Shown piece after piece: positions 34,798 through 47,727 of a stretch of DNA of 64,000 bases (positions within the stretch are counted from its first letter, which is position 1; each line of letters begins with the position of its first letter). The stretch spans positions 186,001-250,000 of the forward strand of contig JARVKI010000010.1 of the NCBI GenBank assembly GCA_036674765.1. The letters run 5' to 3'. The notes under the pieces are model-generated. The model saw only the letters and a list, made by a program, of their open reading frames with translations, did no database searches and was not told where the DNA came from. The position numbers were made by a program, and so were the translations under genes. This DNA is from Seiridium cupressi (lineage: Eukaryota; Ascomycota; Sordariomycetes; Amphisphaeriales; Sporocadaceae).

Positions 34798-37700
34798 TCA
34801 GCCCGCAACCGCATCATTCAAGCTTTCCCAGCCACTGCCGGCCCAAGGAGCGATGAATATCGAAATTTGGGCGTCAGCTGCTCTGGCTGTACCAGCGTAT
34901 GCATTGGCAAGATCGACAGCTGCGAGCTCGCCTCGTGGCGGGATAGCTTTTGATGCGACTTTGAGGGCCACTTCCGCCGGATATCCCTCGCCGCTGATTT
35001 CTGCGAGTCGAGACCAACCGTGAGGCATATGGGGATACAACATAACATCGCTCTGGATTTGAGTCATTGCATCGTCTTCAGTGCTGTTGGCCGAGAGGGT
35101 AGCAACAGCTCTTAGTACCTCGCCGATTTGCGATTGCTCGGCATCTGTCACCTTATCGCTTGTCCGCAGCGTAAGGAGCTCCGCGACAACGGCTTCCAGT
35201 GATTCCTCGTCCTCATCAAGAAGGGCAACGACACCCAGTAACAGAACTGATTGGACGTGAGTCGAATCCTGCCCGATGACTTCGAACAGAAGAGATCGAG
35301 CTCTCTCACGCGCCTCCTCGGTGCCAATAGCCCAGAGGACCTGCGCTAGCAAGCAAGTTGCGTCGGGATTGTTATCTGACTCTTCCAAGGCCGACTCAAA
35401 ATATGTCAACGAATCATTCACATTCCCGTTGAAATATTGAGCCAGTCCAACTGTAAGATGGGCGGACAGTCGTGCCTTCTTCCTCTGCTCGGCGGTCAAG
35501 TCGCTGTCTGAATCAACGCCGCTCAGCTCCAATGCCATTTCTCCACATTCGATGGCCTCTTCATATCTACCGGCTGCCAAGTAAGACCGGGCCAAGTCCG
35601 TCTTTGCCAAAGCAAACCGGCCAGCAGATATTGCTGACTCAGTGGCTTCATAATCTGCTTCAAGATTCTCACAAGTCTTCTCCAAGGTGGCGGTAGCTCG
35701 AGGACTGTCATTGGTGCGCTCTTGGAAAAGCGTCGAAAGGTGACCATAAGCGATGCTTTGTGGATCGAGCCTTTGAAGTTGCTCAAGAGCGAAAAGAGGC
35801 TGTATCAAGGACATGACACTAAGGTTGGAAGGGCTGGTGAGAATGTGGTCAAACAGAGACACAGAATACTGCCGTCTCGTAAGTAGCGAGGATGACTCCG
35901 ATATCTCCATTGCGTGTGTGAACAAGCCCCTGGCTTCACGCACGTCACCATAAAGCAGAGCGACAAATCCTTGCCCCAGCCAAGCATGTGTGTAGTCTGG
36001 ATCATTGGACTGTGCTCGTGTAAAGGCTTCATTGGCAAGCTGCATGTCGTTCTGCAGCAGAGCCAGCGCGCCAAGGTTAGTCCAGGTATGAGGGCTACGT
36101 TCGTTTAGATGCAGACTTCGAACGAATGCATGCTGAGCCACCGACGGATTGATCTCACTAGTTACAACACCTAGCGAGTTCCAGAAATCCGCGTTGCCCG
36201 CCTCAAGTTCAATGGCACGCTTGAAGGATCTCACGGCCGCTTTGTGATACCTGCTAGCTTTAGACTTGAGATCGCCTGGAAGGCATGCATGCGCGCGATG
36301 CTCAGCCCAGCCCAGATTGTAGTATGCGACGGCTTGTGCATGCACATCTTGAGCCGAGAGATGCACAGCTCTCTTGTGCGCAAGTATAGATGCGTGAAGG
36401 CTCCGTGTCAGATCGACACCAAGTCTCTCATCCTCAGCGAAAATTCCCTTTGCAAAGATCACCCCTTTCTCAACGCCGTCCACATCATAGAGGATAGTGT
36501 AGGCTGCCTCATAATCCTCACCGAGCTCGACCAACTTCCGCATTGCTTCAGTCGGAAACTCTTCGATGCGACTCTGAACTGAAGAAAATATAGAGCAAGC
36601 ATCACCAATTGCCTTCCAGAAGTTGAACGTGGAGGAAACCTCTGGAGGCACGGTGAGAGCGAAAGAGATTGTCTCTACACCTAGTGCCACTGCCTTGCCA
36701 AAGAACCCTTTCTCTACACTGTCTAAGCCACTCTCTACCAAGGTCTGCATGAGGGCTACCATGACCCCTGCTTCATTTGGCTGAGTCTCAGTAACTTCGT
36801 GGTACAAGGCAATGGCTTCGTCATATTCCGCAATCTCGCGCTTCACGTTGGCAAGCATATACTTGGCGAACCATGTGTCGCCGATGGTATCGTGATCAGC
36901 GGATGCCTCGAGCTTCTGGGCGTTGAGGATAGCTTTCGTTGCAGCGATAAATCTGCCAGCATTGGCGTAGCTTTCACCAAGTCCTACCCATGAGTGGTAA
37001 TCATGGGGCGCCATACGAAGAGCGGACTGGAATGATACAATTGACTTTGCATAGTCTTGCTTGTTCAATTCTGCCACACCCAAAGCAGAAAAAGGCCAGC
37101 TAATGCCCTTCCTCTTGGAGCCAGGAGGAGGCCGAACCTTTCCTGAATCAACAACCCGTTGAGCAACAAGCTCGACTCGATCCCAGTCGCTATCATCTGC
37201 AAAAGATCGTGCCAAGCGCTCGGCAGACTGTACCTCGGACGGTGACAGCTCGACAGCTTTGAGAAAGCACTTGCGAGCACGCCGCTTATCTTTGGCGTAT
37301 TCGGCATAGTAGATGCCCAGACTGGTGTACGCCGGTGCGTAACTGAAATCGCTTTTCAACGAATCGAGGAAGTAGGCATAAGCACCTGTACGGCTTTTCC
37401 TAGCAGCCTTTGACGTATCTAGGTTCCAAATGCACACTCCAAGACGATGTTGGGTCTGTGCAAGGAGCTCTTTCGAAACAACGCTCTTTCCCGACATTGC
37501 CTGAAGAATAGACTCAAGGTCTGATTTGCAGCGTGTGAAGTCGCCTTTGAGAGCGTACAGCCAAGCCACTTCAGCCCGGACTCGAAGGTTGTCACTATCC
37601 CGCTGGAGGGCTCGCTCGAGAAAATCAATCGCAGAGTCATACTCTTCCTCCTCTTCGTATATAAGGCCCACCCCTATCTGAGCAGCTGTGGATGAAGGAT

Positions 37701-39116
37701 TCACTTCAAGGACTTTATCAAAGAGAAACTTGGCTTCACCGTGATTTCGTGGGGATTGATAGAAGACCAAAGCCGTCCCTAGATACAGCATAAAAGACTG
37801 GTTGGTATGTAGGAAGACTTTGCTAGTTTTATTGGTGATATCAACCATGACTTGCATTGCTTTTCGCATGAGTTCGACGTTTCGTTCGTGTTCTTCGAGG
37901 TGCTGATAATACTCTCCGATCAAACGGTACGCAAGAAGAGAGTCGGTCGATTCGACACCCTCCTCCATCATCGACAGTCTATCCGCATCGGTAAATGGTA
38001 TGACAGAGGTTGGAGCGCCACCATCTTCGTCGTCTTCACTGGAATCCTCATCGCCGTTTGACTGTGTAGGTGCCGGGTCCGACATTGTTTTCCTGGGGAA
38101 CGGGGAGATGGTGCTGGTCATGAAAGCGGTGAGTACCTTGTATAAGTCACTCTCTGGAAAGTGTGAGCAGTAACCATTCAGGATATTGACATCCCAGTTC
38201 TGGATCTCTTCATAGTCTTGCCAGTTGACGGTAATGTCCCATGCCAGCCGAAATGGATGGTCGATGATGACCATGTCGCCTGCAAGTTTCTGGACAGTGG
38301 CAAGCTCCGTCTCCTTCTCTGGGCCCGGTGGAAAGACCAAGAGACGGTCGTATCGAAAGCGCAACAGCTTCTCTTCATACTGGCGCCTAATATCGTCGTC
38401 CGTAGACCAATTAATCAGCTGTTCGTACACGTGGCCAAGCTTGCTTTGCCCCAGAACCTCACGGTTTACTTCGACGGTGACATTCCCTAGCGTGGCGCCT
38501 ATCCTTGTCCGACGTTCTCCGATCAGAGTATTGATCCGCTTCTTCTCGTCGGTTTCGAGAATTTGAGCAATCTTCTCGTATGTCTTCGCGGGGTGTGGTA
38601 CCCGGCCCTCCAAGGCAGAATAGATGGGACTGTCTGGCAAAACAGCGGCCAATGCGTCGACGTACTGAGCGCGGGATCCCTGTGCATTGGCGAAATCGAC
38701 GAACTTGTCAACGACATCCTGACACCTGTACATGTCATTCTGCTCATGAAAAATGGCAGCAAGCTTCAAGGCGGCTTGGTGATACTTTGGGATTTTTGCA
38801 GAGCCTTGCTTCTCGTACAGCTTGATCAGGCCTTGCCAGGGTTGCGGATCGGATGGCTTAAGTCGTCCAGCCGCCTCATAAGCCTTCTCCGCATCCTCGG
38901 GCTTGTTCTTCTCTGCGGATGCAAAACCCAAGAAAACGTAGCTGACGACTCATTAGACCAATATTATCCCGGTATCGGGAGGCGATGCGACACTCACGCA
39001 TGGAAATTCTTCGGGTCATCGTTGACGATGTCCTGGGCCTGCTGAATGACCTCGTCCCACTGTTTCCGCTTGACGAGCTCACGGACAGCCTTGAGCTGCT
39101 TTGCCGAACTCGACAT
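34798..39116 (-). CDS. ski3: superkiller protein 3 (Ski complex TPR subunit)
   Basis: TPR scaffold of the cytoplasmic Ski2-Ski3-Ski8 complex, which feeds mRNA to the exosome for 3'-5' decay. Two exons, 39116-38998 and 38941-34798, give 1420 residues, the usual Ski3 length. The start is MSSSAKQLKAVRELVKRKQW, and the intron splits NFHA-YVFLGFASAEK. TPR units run through the protein, for example AYEAAGRLKPSDPQPWQGLI near the start, AKFLFDKVLEVNPSSTAAQI in the middle and RSFKRAIELEAGNADFWNSL further on. An acidic loop (DEDSSEDDEDGG) interrupts the array near residue 300. It is divergent from the GH5 gene. Confidence 0.92.
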
Positions 39117-39800
39117 AATGACGATGGTGTAGCGCTAAATGAGGCTTGTGATCATTTCCAAAGGTTACAGTTCAGCCGGGTTGAAAATACCGAAGTTGCT
39201 CCATCTAGGAAATGCTGGCGGTGGTGGTGGCACGGCGACAGATGCGATGCATCTCATGAGCTCATCGTTGATGGGCAGCTTCAGCAGTGTCATCCACAAA
39301 ACGCCGCCGCTGGGTCTGTAGTTGCTTTGTACGCCCAATGAAATGTTTGTGCCTGGACTGCAAAGGGCCAGTGCACGGCGGCGGCGTGGGTAAACCCCGG
39401 GCCAACGCTCATTTGTCTTTAGCCTTTGCAGGGATCACCAACGCCGCTTGATCGCATCATGCATGATCACTCACTGATGGTCGAGACTCGGTGCATGGTC
39501 AAAAGATTATACTCTAGCTGGCTCTAGGTTACTTAAGTCGCATGCAGCATTTGGATAAAACCATCTCTGATTCCAACACCTGTTCACAATAACCTAGATT
39601 GCTCCTCTAACACCCTAGAACCCTTCCCCTTTACTGTATTCCACGCTTGCTTCAAATCCCCTACCCGCGCCACGCGCTACTGGGAGCCCGACGTCATTTA
39701 CCATACTTCCTACCCTTGATCTCTCGTCCTGATAACAGCACTCACTCAGCTGCTGCACAGCGTTCGAGTGCAGCATTCACACCCAACGACAACATCGGTG
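39117..39800. promoter_or_regulatory. divergent SKI3 / GH5 intergenic region
   Basis: 684 bases between start codons hold both promoters. Pyrimidine-rich stretches lie before the GH5 ATG. No specific factor site could be assigned. Confidence 0.4.
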
Positions 39801-42237
39801 ATGTCTACTCTTCGGCTGACCATCGAGGATGGTCAATTCCGAGACAATCACGGCAGGCATGTTCTGCTGCGCGGTATAAACGTTGCTGGAGACGCAAAGC
39901 TCCCCAGCACGCCAGATGTTCCCTCACATATCGTTGACGACTTCTTCGATGGAGACAACGTCAAATTCCACGGCCGGCCCTTTCGAAAAGAAGACGCGCA
40001 TATCCACTTCTCCAGGTTAAAGCGATTCGGCTACAACACGATCCGATACGTCTTTACGTGGGAGGCGATCGAGGCTGCTGGACCTGGCCGATACGATGAA
40101 GTATGGATACAACACACGATCGATGTGCTGCGGGAAGCGAAAGAATATGGCTTCTACATCTTCATGGACCCACACCAGGACGTGGTAAGTTGCACTGTCC
40201 ATGGCTTGCTCTGCGCAGTGCACCTGCTAACAACAACTCCTTCAGTGGTCGAGATACTCGGGCGGCTCGGGCGCCCCCATGTGGACGCTGTACGCCTGCG
40301 GCCTCAATCCACAGAGCTTTGCCGCCACTGAAGCTGCCATAGTCCACAATACGTACCCCGAGCCCGAGAATTTCCCCAAGATGATCTGGTCGACCAACTA
40401 CTATCGGCTGGCAGCCGCGACCATCTTCACTCTGTTCTTTGCCGGCAAGGACTTCGCTCCGAAAGCCATAATAAATGGGATCAATATACAGGATTACCTC
40501 TTTGGTCACTATCTCGGTGCCATTTCTCACGTTGCAAAGCGCCTGCGAGAGGCCGGTGGCATTCTGAATGATGTGGTTTTCGGCTGGGAGAGTTTGAATG
40601 AGCCGAATAGGGGCATGATTGGCCATGCAGACTTGAGTGTTATACCGAAAGAGCAAGCACTGAAAAAGGGGACAGCGCCGACCATGTGGCAGGCCATCCT
40701 CACCGGATCTGGGAGGGCATGTGAGGTTGATACATGGGACATGGGTGGATTAGGGCCTTACAAAGTCGGACGGTCCCTCATTGACCCTCACGGGGAGATT
40801 GCGTGGTTGCCGGCAGGCTATGACGATTCGCGGTATGGCTGGAAACGAGATATCGGCTGGAAGTTGGGTGAGTGCCTCTGGGCTCAGCATGGTGTCTGGG
40901 ACCCTTCCCAGGATCTCCTGCTAAAGAAAGACTACTTCGCAAAGAATCCTCGGACAGGAGACGTCCTGGACCACGAGAAGTTTACCAACACGTATTACAT
41001 GGAGCACTACCGACAATACCGAGATACTGTACGCGCTCAGCACCCTGACGCCATCATGCTATGCCAACCTCCGGTGTTTGAGGTGCCCCCCAGCATCAAG
41101 GGAACCGCCGACGACGATCCCATGATGGTTTACACTCCACACTTCTACGACGGGATTACCCTGATGACGAAGAAATGGAATCGTACCTGGAATGTGGATG
41201 TGCTCGGTATTCTTCGCGGGCGATATTTGCATCCCGCGTTTGCCATTAAAGTAGGTGAGAATGCCATTCGGAACTGTTTCAAGGATCAAATGGCGGCTAT
41301 GAAGAAAGAGTGCCTGGATTACATGGGCAAACACCCGGTGTTGATGAGCGAGTTCGGTATTCCCTACGACATGGATGATAAAAATGCCTATAAGACAGGA
41401 GATTACTCCAGCCAGTCTGCTGCGATGGATGCGAACCATTACGCCGTAGAGGGTTCGGATTTAGACGGTTATACGTTGTGGCTATACGACACACAGGTAC
41501 GTTTGCCAAGTTCCCAGAGCGACTTACAATTTTCTTCTTCGTGAAGTTTCTAACAAACCAAAAAACAGAACGACCATGCTCGTGGCGACTTATGGAATGG
41601 CGAAGATCTCTCCATCTTCTCCGTCGATGACCAAAGTTTACCGGTTTCACCGATTCCCCGTACGCCAGATGCAAATAGGTCACAAACGAGTCTGTTGAAG
41701 ACCCAAAGTCGATCCGAAGTCGACGATGAAACCTCTGTAAACCCAGGGAACATCAAGCGCGCCATCACCAACCCCTCAATATCTTCGGAACCGCCAAGTC
41801 CTAATCCTGAACTGACCAACAACCCCGGCTATCGAGCAGCTGAAGCCTATGTTCGTCCCGCTCCCATTTATGTGAATGGCACCAAGACCGCTTATGGCTT
41901 CGATCTGAAGAATTGCTCTTTCCATCTCGCCCTGGTCTCGTCTTCTGCCACCGCAGAAGGTGAACCTACCACTATTTTCCTGCCCGAATATCACTTCCCC
42001 AGGGACCAAGTCACTGTCGAGGTATCGGGTGGCAAATGGGAGATTAGTACCGACGATGATGAGCGTACCTGGATCCAGAAGCTCCGATGGTGGCACGGTG
42101 AGGGCAAACATGAGTTGAAGATCACAGGACTGGTCAGACAATACAACAACCTTACCGGGTCGGCCGAGGAGGCAGGGTACTTGGAGCAGTGCCAGGCTAG
42201 CTATGGTCTAGATGCCAGTAAATGCGCGTTGATGTAG
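39801..42237 (+). CDS. GH5 glycosidase, steryl-beta-glucosidase / endoglycoceramidase-like
   Basis: Glycoside hydrolase family 5 enzyme of the fungal EGCrP/Egh1 type, which removes glucose from ergosteryl glucoside or glucosylceramide. Three exons (39801-40184, 40246-41496, 41569-42237) join in phase 0 to 767 residues. The start is MSTLRLTIEDGQFRDNHGRH, with LLRGINVAGDAKLP following, typical of the group. The acid/base is Glu247 in GWESLNEPN and the nucleophile is Glu497 in LMSEFGIPYD. Other motifs are YIFMDPHQDVWSRYSGGSGA and YTPHFYDGITL. The C-terminal exon carries a linker and a beta-rich domain. No signal peptide is seen, consistent with an intracellular enzyme. Exact substrate is uncertain. 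Confidence 0.88.
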
Positions 42238-42772
42238 AGCCTCGATGCGTTAAATGTGGCTGCGAGGCTGTTGCTGAAGAGTAAACGGGTTTGGACAACT
42301 CCAGAGGGAAGTTGATGGGTGTGTCACCCGTTCCCTGCTTAACTTTAGTGGGAGAACTTGCGAGCGTATGTCATGAGTCTTGCTTTACGCCTAATGAGGT
42401 GCATTTTCAACCCACGGTTCAAGGGATTTCTAGCCAGTTGTACATATGGTGTTATTATGGGAAGACTGGGGAGAAATCAAATACATATTGTATAAGGAAC
42501 TTTTGAATTGCTTGTATCTAATCTGGTCGTGAAGACATGCGTTTGGATAGCTAAAGCACGTTTATTTTTAATCTATCGCGACCATGCAAGTGACGGCAAT
42601 TATTTCTTCCACGGTGAGTACTTTCCGCTACAAAATAAATGTAGACACATTATCAGATGCTCCTTTGCAATTCTTCCGCGACTGTATCAAGATAGACATT
42701 CATTTATATGCTGAAACCCGTTGTTGCAAGCTCAAGTTTATACTGCAAGCTGTGTTTTCAAATCACACGTCA
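42238..42772. other. intergenic, convergent 3' regions
   Basis: AT-rich spacer between two converging genes. Short frames only, no gene seen. Confidence 0.5.
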
Positions 42773-45700
42773 TTACCCCCCATCAGCCCTCCTCCTTTTA
42801 TCCGAGGAATCCTCGCTCAAGAATTGGACAGTCTTTCTCTTCCTCGCCGGCACAGGGTTGGTATTAATGGTCACATTTAGACCATAATCAAGAACTTCCT
42901 GGTCGCTGACCTCTTCGAGGTCGATCGTCGAGACCGAGTCGTGTCTCGAACGGGCCAGCGTTGCGATCACGCGGTGGTTATGCTCAGTCTCCAGCCATGC
43001 AGCGACTGCTTGGTTTGAAACAACCTGCCCCGCACTATGGAGGCTGAGACCGGGGTTGTTCTCGTAGCAGTCTGGGTGGCGCAGGAGTGCTACAACGTTG
43101 TGGTTAGTGACCGGGCGACATCATAAAAGGAAAATGGTAGAAGGGCTATATGATATGCATGCGAGACTTACGAGTGACGTCGAAAACATCCTCATTGACA
43201 ACAACCCATGCACTCTCTTCGACATTGTGGTGTTTTCTGACCTCGTCTATGGTGACTTGACGCAGGCTCCTCTCCAGGCGGAACCGGGCAACGATCCATT
43301 CCTTGCGGTCCAGATAGAACCTTGTGAGATTATTTCGCAAATCGCGCTCTCCCACGTTCTCGGTTGTCAAAATATGAGTGGCATCTGAGCCATAAAAAGG
43401 TTTCAGGAGCCCGTGCAGAGAGCGGTCTGCATTATGAAGATCTGGAGTTCATTAGAGGCTAGCTCCTTAACGGGTATCTTGAATAACGCACCTTTAATAT
43501 TGAAAATGGAGTCATGCAGTGCGATCTCGTCCTTGCGGATATCAACGGGCTCCCTCTCTTCGAGCAAGCGCCCAACCTTCAAGGCTGCAATGTCTGGCGC
43601 GTCGAGTAGACACGAATGGTGATACGCTAGGTAAGCATCCGTTCCATCTCGTCCCGCGACCCTATTGAAAAGCTTAGCACCCCCGGGATGGTAATGGAGG
43701 TAACCTAGGAGGAGTCATTAGCAAAGATCTGCCTTCTGAAATGCTAGTATAGAGGAGGAGCACACTCACCGCCGATGTCATACACAATACCATTGATAGC
43801 AGTGTAATAACCGTCTATAGGGTTATCGTGCCTCCTAAGCATGGTCTTGGTTACCAGATAACTTGGTTCTTCAGATATCCACGCGGGTGTATATGGCATA
43901 ACAATGCCGATCTGATAAGAGCGAATACCATCTAACAGTGCTCTAACGGAAGCCGATCTCTCCTCGGTATCCATTCTTATAGGGCCCCCGGCGCTGCTTT
44001 CCAACCATTCCTGTTCCTTACTGCTTGCAGGCTGGTATTCTGTAAGGGGCGCAGTCATTAGCGCAATATACTTGCCTAAGGCCCGAGAAGCCAACGACGT
44101 CGCAAATGAACCAGGGCATGCATACCTGTGATGTCAAAAACCCGATTACGATATATCACCCAGCTAGGGATCCCGCCAATGCCGTTATACTCGGCCACTT
44201 CATCAGGGCGGTACCACTGGAGTAGCTTCCCTACACGGAACCGCATTCTAGGATCCCGAAGTTCAGCGCCCAGCTTCGTTTCGTTGGTGCGAAGCTGGCG
44301 ACCATTCTCACCACAGAAAGTTACATCGTCAAAGTCAACGACATCCCCGTCAAGTACGTCCAGCAATGCTGTCACCGAAATCAGTGGCCCGTTTCATTAC
44401 AAAACTGAGGGAATATGGAATCTTTTACCTTGAAGATCGTACACATCGACAGTTCCATCGTCTATTTTTGTATCTACGATCCAGCCATTGTCTGCAACAG
44501 ACGCTATAGTAAAATGCTTGTGCTGCGTGAATGGAGATCTTCTGTTTGGATCCAACGCTCTCGCTGGTATCGGACCCGAGGCCGGACCTGACGTCGAGCC
44601 TGGTGCTGGGCCTTGGTTTAGGGGAGTTGGAGTCGGATTTTGGGGTGGAGGCAAGAAAGGGTTTGTAACTGGATTTTGGGGCGCATCCGCGAATGGATTT
44701 TGGCTTGGAGGTAAGAAAGGGTTTGGAATTGGATTTCTGGGTGGAGCCGTGAATGGATTTGGGAATGGAGCCGGCTTGAATGGATTTACGAATTGAGTCC
44801 GGGCAGGAGTCGGGGCAGGAGTCGGGGTAGTTGTCGTGAACGGATTTATGCGTGCTGCGGCAGGGGTCGCGGGCGTATTTATGGGTGACGGGATAGGAAC
44901 CGTGAATGGGTTTACGGGAGCAGGGCCTGGAGCCGCGAATGGGTTTACGCGAGTCGCAGCCGGAGTCGTGCCTGGAGTCGCGAGTGGGTATACGCGAGTC
45001 GTGGTTGGAGTCACGAAAGGGTTTACGCGAGCCAGAGCTGGTATTGGCGAACGTGGTGATGGTGTTGGCGAACGTGGTAGTGCCGGACGTGGAGGTGTAA
45101 GCGGCCGTGGTGAATTTCCTGGAGGTGGCGGACTTGCCGGTGATGGTGGCGGAGGCGGATTTGCCGGAGGTGCGGGCGCAACCGTGTCCGCGGGGCTTGG
45201 GTTGAAACCCGGGAAGAAATCGTTTCTGTCTCCCGGAAAGATGTACCACTGCTGTTGCTGGGATATCCATTGGACCCATCTATCATCACTGACATAATCC
45301 GGAATCTTAAAATTCCAACTCGACCACCTGTTCGTCTCACCAACGAACTGTCGGAAACCCTTGATATCATCGAGTGTGGCATAAATAGCCCGTATCCACT
45401 CATTGTGGACCGGAACCTGATCATGATTCCACCTCGCGATCTTGTCGTCAATCTTAGGGAGGAAGTCATGGGGCCGGTTTATTGGCTGAAACTCGGCGGG
45501 AAGCCTTGCTTGAAACGGCGGCCTGCCTGCGACATCGCACCACCACTGGAGGTTCGGCAGCGCGGGTTCGTTTTTCAATCTGTCGACGCTCTTCCCGGGA
45601 TGTGCATTGATCGCATGTTGTGTCGGCAGCAGTCGTTTGTAAACCCTTGTACCCGATACCGCCGGCGCGGTCCTGACGGGCAAAGAGGCCAACATGAGCG

Positions 45701-47727
45701 ATGCGATGATATTGAATACCCAGTATGTGGGAGCACAGGGCAAGAGGCCGTTTGAATTGATATGGTCCGTATTTTGCGCGGTTACTGCGATTGCGAAGAG
45801 CTCGGAGGCCTTTTCTGCGGCTCTAAAAAAGTCTTGTTGAGCGTGATACTCGGCAAAGTCGTTGATCACCATCCGGGCTATAGTCCAGCTCCAGGGGCTA
45901 GCTTGCCACTTTCTATACTCCACCTGCTGCCAGGGTCGGATCCTGCGATAGGCCTCTTCTCGTTCTACGAAGCGCTCCCGTAGTTTGATTAATTCAGGCA
46001 TAAGCTCTGCGACCTCTGGCTGTGGGTCTACAGTGAACAAGCTGAAAGCTCGGTCACCCAGCCGCCAAACCAAAGAATATGATACAATCATTTTTGGAAC
46101 CCGCAGCGCCCGACTGCCGTATTTGTCTACCGAGAGTCTCCAAAACTCATCTGTGAATAACCCGCTTACCCATAGTGCTGGAACTTGCCATTTGATCAAC
46201 TGGGCGCCTTCGGTCCAGGCTTGTGCACCTTGGTGTGTTGTCCTATGCAGTCCATCAGACGAGTTGGAATATGCGGAGGCGTCCCAGGGGTTTGGCCACT
46301 CGGTCACGACCATATTGTAAATGAGGCCGTGGAATGCACCGTCAGTCCGCCATATTTCACCTTGAAGTATGTTGATTCTCCCACCAAATATAGCATTCTC
46401 AGCTGAGCAACCTAGCTCAACCATCTCTTCGTTGGAGATGAACTGTCCTATATCAGTCAAGACTGTATCAGCCGAGGATGATGACTCACGGGCTCAGCAG
46501 TGCCATGATCGCAAAAGAATCTCTGCTGCCACAAAGAATGCTATTGCAGGTTAGATATGATCCAGGAGCCATCAGTACGAGCTTTCTTACTGTTAGTTCG
46601 TGGAGAATCTAGAGGAGCAGTCAGCTATTACGAACAAGGCTATCGTACGGGACTATATGTTGGAAAAATGGATGACTGGAGCTCACATTTGAAGCAATGG
46701 CCCAATAAGCATAACACTTCTCAGCGTGGGTCAAAGTATTCTCCAAAAGCCCTCTGAAGAGTTGAATGTTGAGGAGAATTATCAGGGGCCCGTGCTGGCC
46801 GACCGGTAGCTCCCGGTTCAACACCGCCGCCAAAGCCCAGTTTGCTTGGCCGTTCTTATAAGCTTCTTCATCCTGAAACGCCCAGATGAGGTTGCGCGTC
46901 AAGTCGTGTATTGTATTCCGCATTACTAGGTCCGATGGCCTTTGCTCCTTTGGCCGGTACAAGACGAACAATCTCTTGCTCTGGTTCCAAACAGGCAAGT
47001 CCTCCATGGGTCTGAGATGTCTCATTTGTGGAGGCTGAGTTGCACTGCCGGCTTGTTCTTCCACAATAACATTACCAAAGAGAACTGCATCTAGGCTGGT
47101 GGGCCCTCGGCTTTAGTACCAATGGACGTAATGCCTCTGGGATTCCGTTTGCCTGTAAACGGGGGGACAGACTCACAATGGATGTTGCTCATGTATCATG
47201 ATTCTCAAGATCCTATTTGCTAGCTCAAATGGCGATCGGAGGTGCTGCCATAATTTATCGTTATCGACGGTCAATTCTTGCTCGTGCGGTAGTGGCACCA
47301 TGTTGGGGACAACTGCTGGCTTGTACCACCTGTTTCGTTGCATAAAGTCAAACCATGATGACTCGTCCACAGTGAATGGAGTTTGACCCAATGTGTCGTT
47401 TAGGTAGCTTGTATGCTCACTCTTGTCTAGGCAAGTATAGGTACCTAGAACCCCGATCTGTCGTGTCTTAGCTGCCAGTGTGGCTTGCTGATGTCGCTCG
47501 CTATGAAAAAGAGCATCTAGTTGTGGGTCGCTTGGCTGCGGGATCACAGGGTTGTCCAAAGGAATGTGTACGCCAGGAATATCGTGATAATATCTGGGAT
47601 CCAGGTCAGGGTACATTGGCGCAAGCATCGAATGGCGTATCCCATTCGAATCAACGGCCCCTGATCGCGCAGATGGGCCAAAGCGGCTTGCCCAGGGCGA
47701 CAGATCCCTCGTCCTGCTAAAAGACAT
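42773..47727 (-). CDS. zincin-like HExxH plus triple cytochrome-b5-like domain protein
   Basis: Ten exons: 47727-47177, 47095-46687, 46608-46591, 46540-46490, 46442-44429, 44368-44126, 44039-43770, 43704-43492, 43384-43172, 43089-42773. All phases match; the product is 1432 residues. Exon 3 is an 18-base microexon encoding ILHELT. Exon 4 adds HSLWQQRFF, forming HELTH at 323-327, a metallopeptidase-type HExxH, followed by EMVELGCSAENAIFGG, where Glu352 or Glu358 could be a third ligand. Residues about 810-945 are Pro-rich with nine NPF tripeptides. The C terminus has three cytochrome-b5-like units: one ending WVIYRNRVFDIT, one canonical (YYTAINGIVYDIGGYLHYHP, with His1191 in HPGG and His1215 in YHHS), and one degenerate (WVVVNEDVFDVTPLLRHPD). 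No signal peptide. Function unknown; zinc and heme binding are inferred. Confidence 0.8.
44640..45070 (-). repeat. degenerate NPF-encoding repeat tract
   Basis: Within exon 5 of the preceding gene, short units around GAATGGATTT and GGGTTTACGCGAG (plus-strand view) recur irregularly. On the coding strand they encode Asn-Pro-Phe separated by Pro/Thr/Ala-rich spacers (RVNPF, RINPF, FVNPF, FPNPF, IPNPF, QNPF, TNPF). I count nine NPF. The open overlapping frames in this tract are by-products of the repeat. Confidence 0.7.

Noticed and set aside
44425..45279. A 284-codon minus-strand frame and other frames (44836-45297, 45023-45469) across the NPF tract
   Set aside because: They are out-of-frame translations of the repeat inside exon 5; the coding frame is fixed by intact flanks and splice phases.
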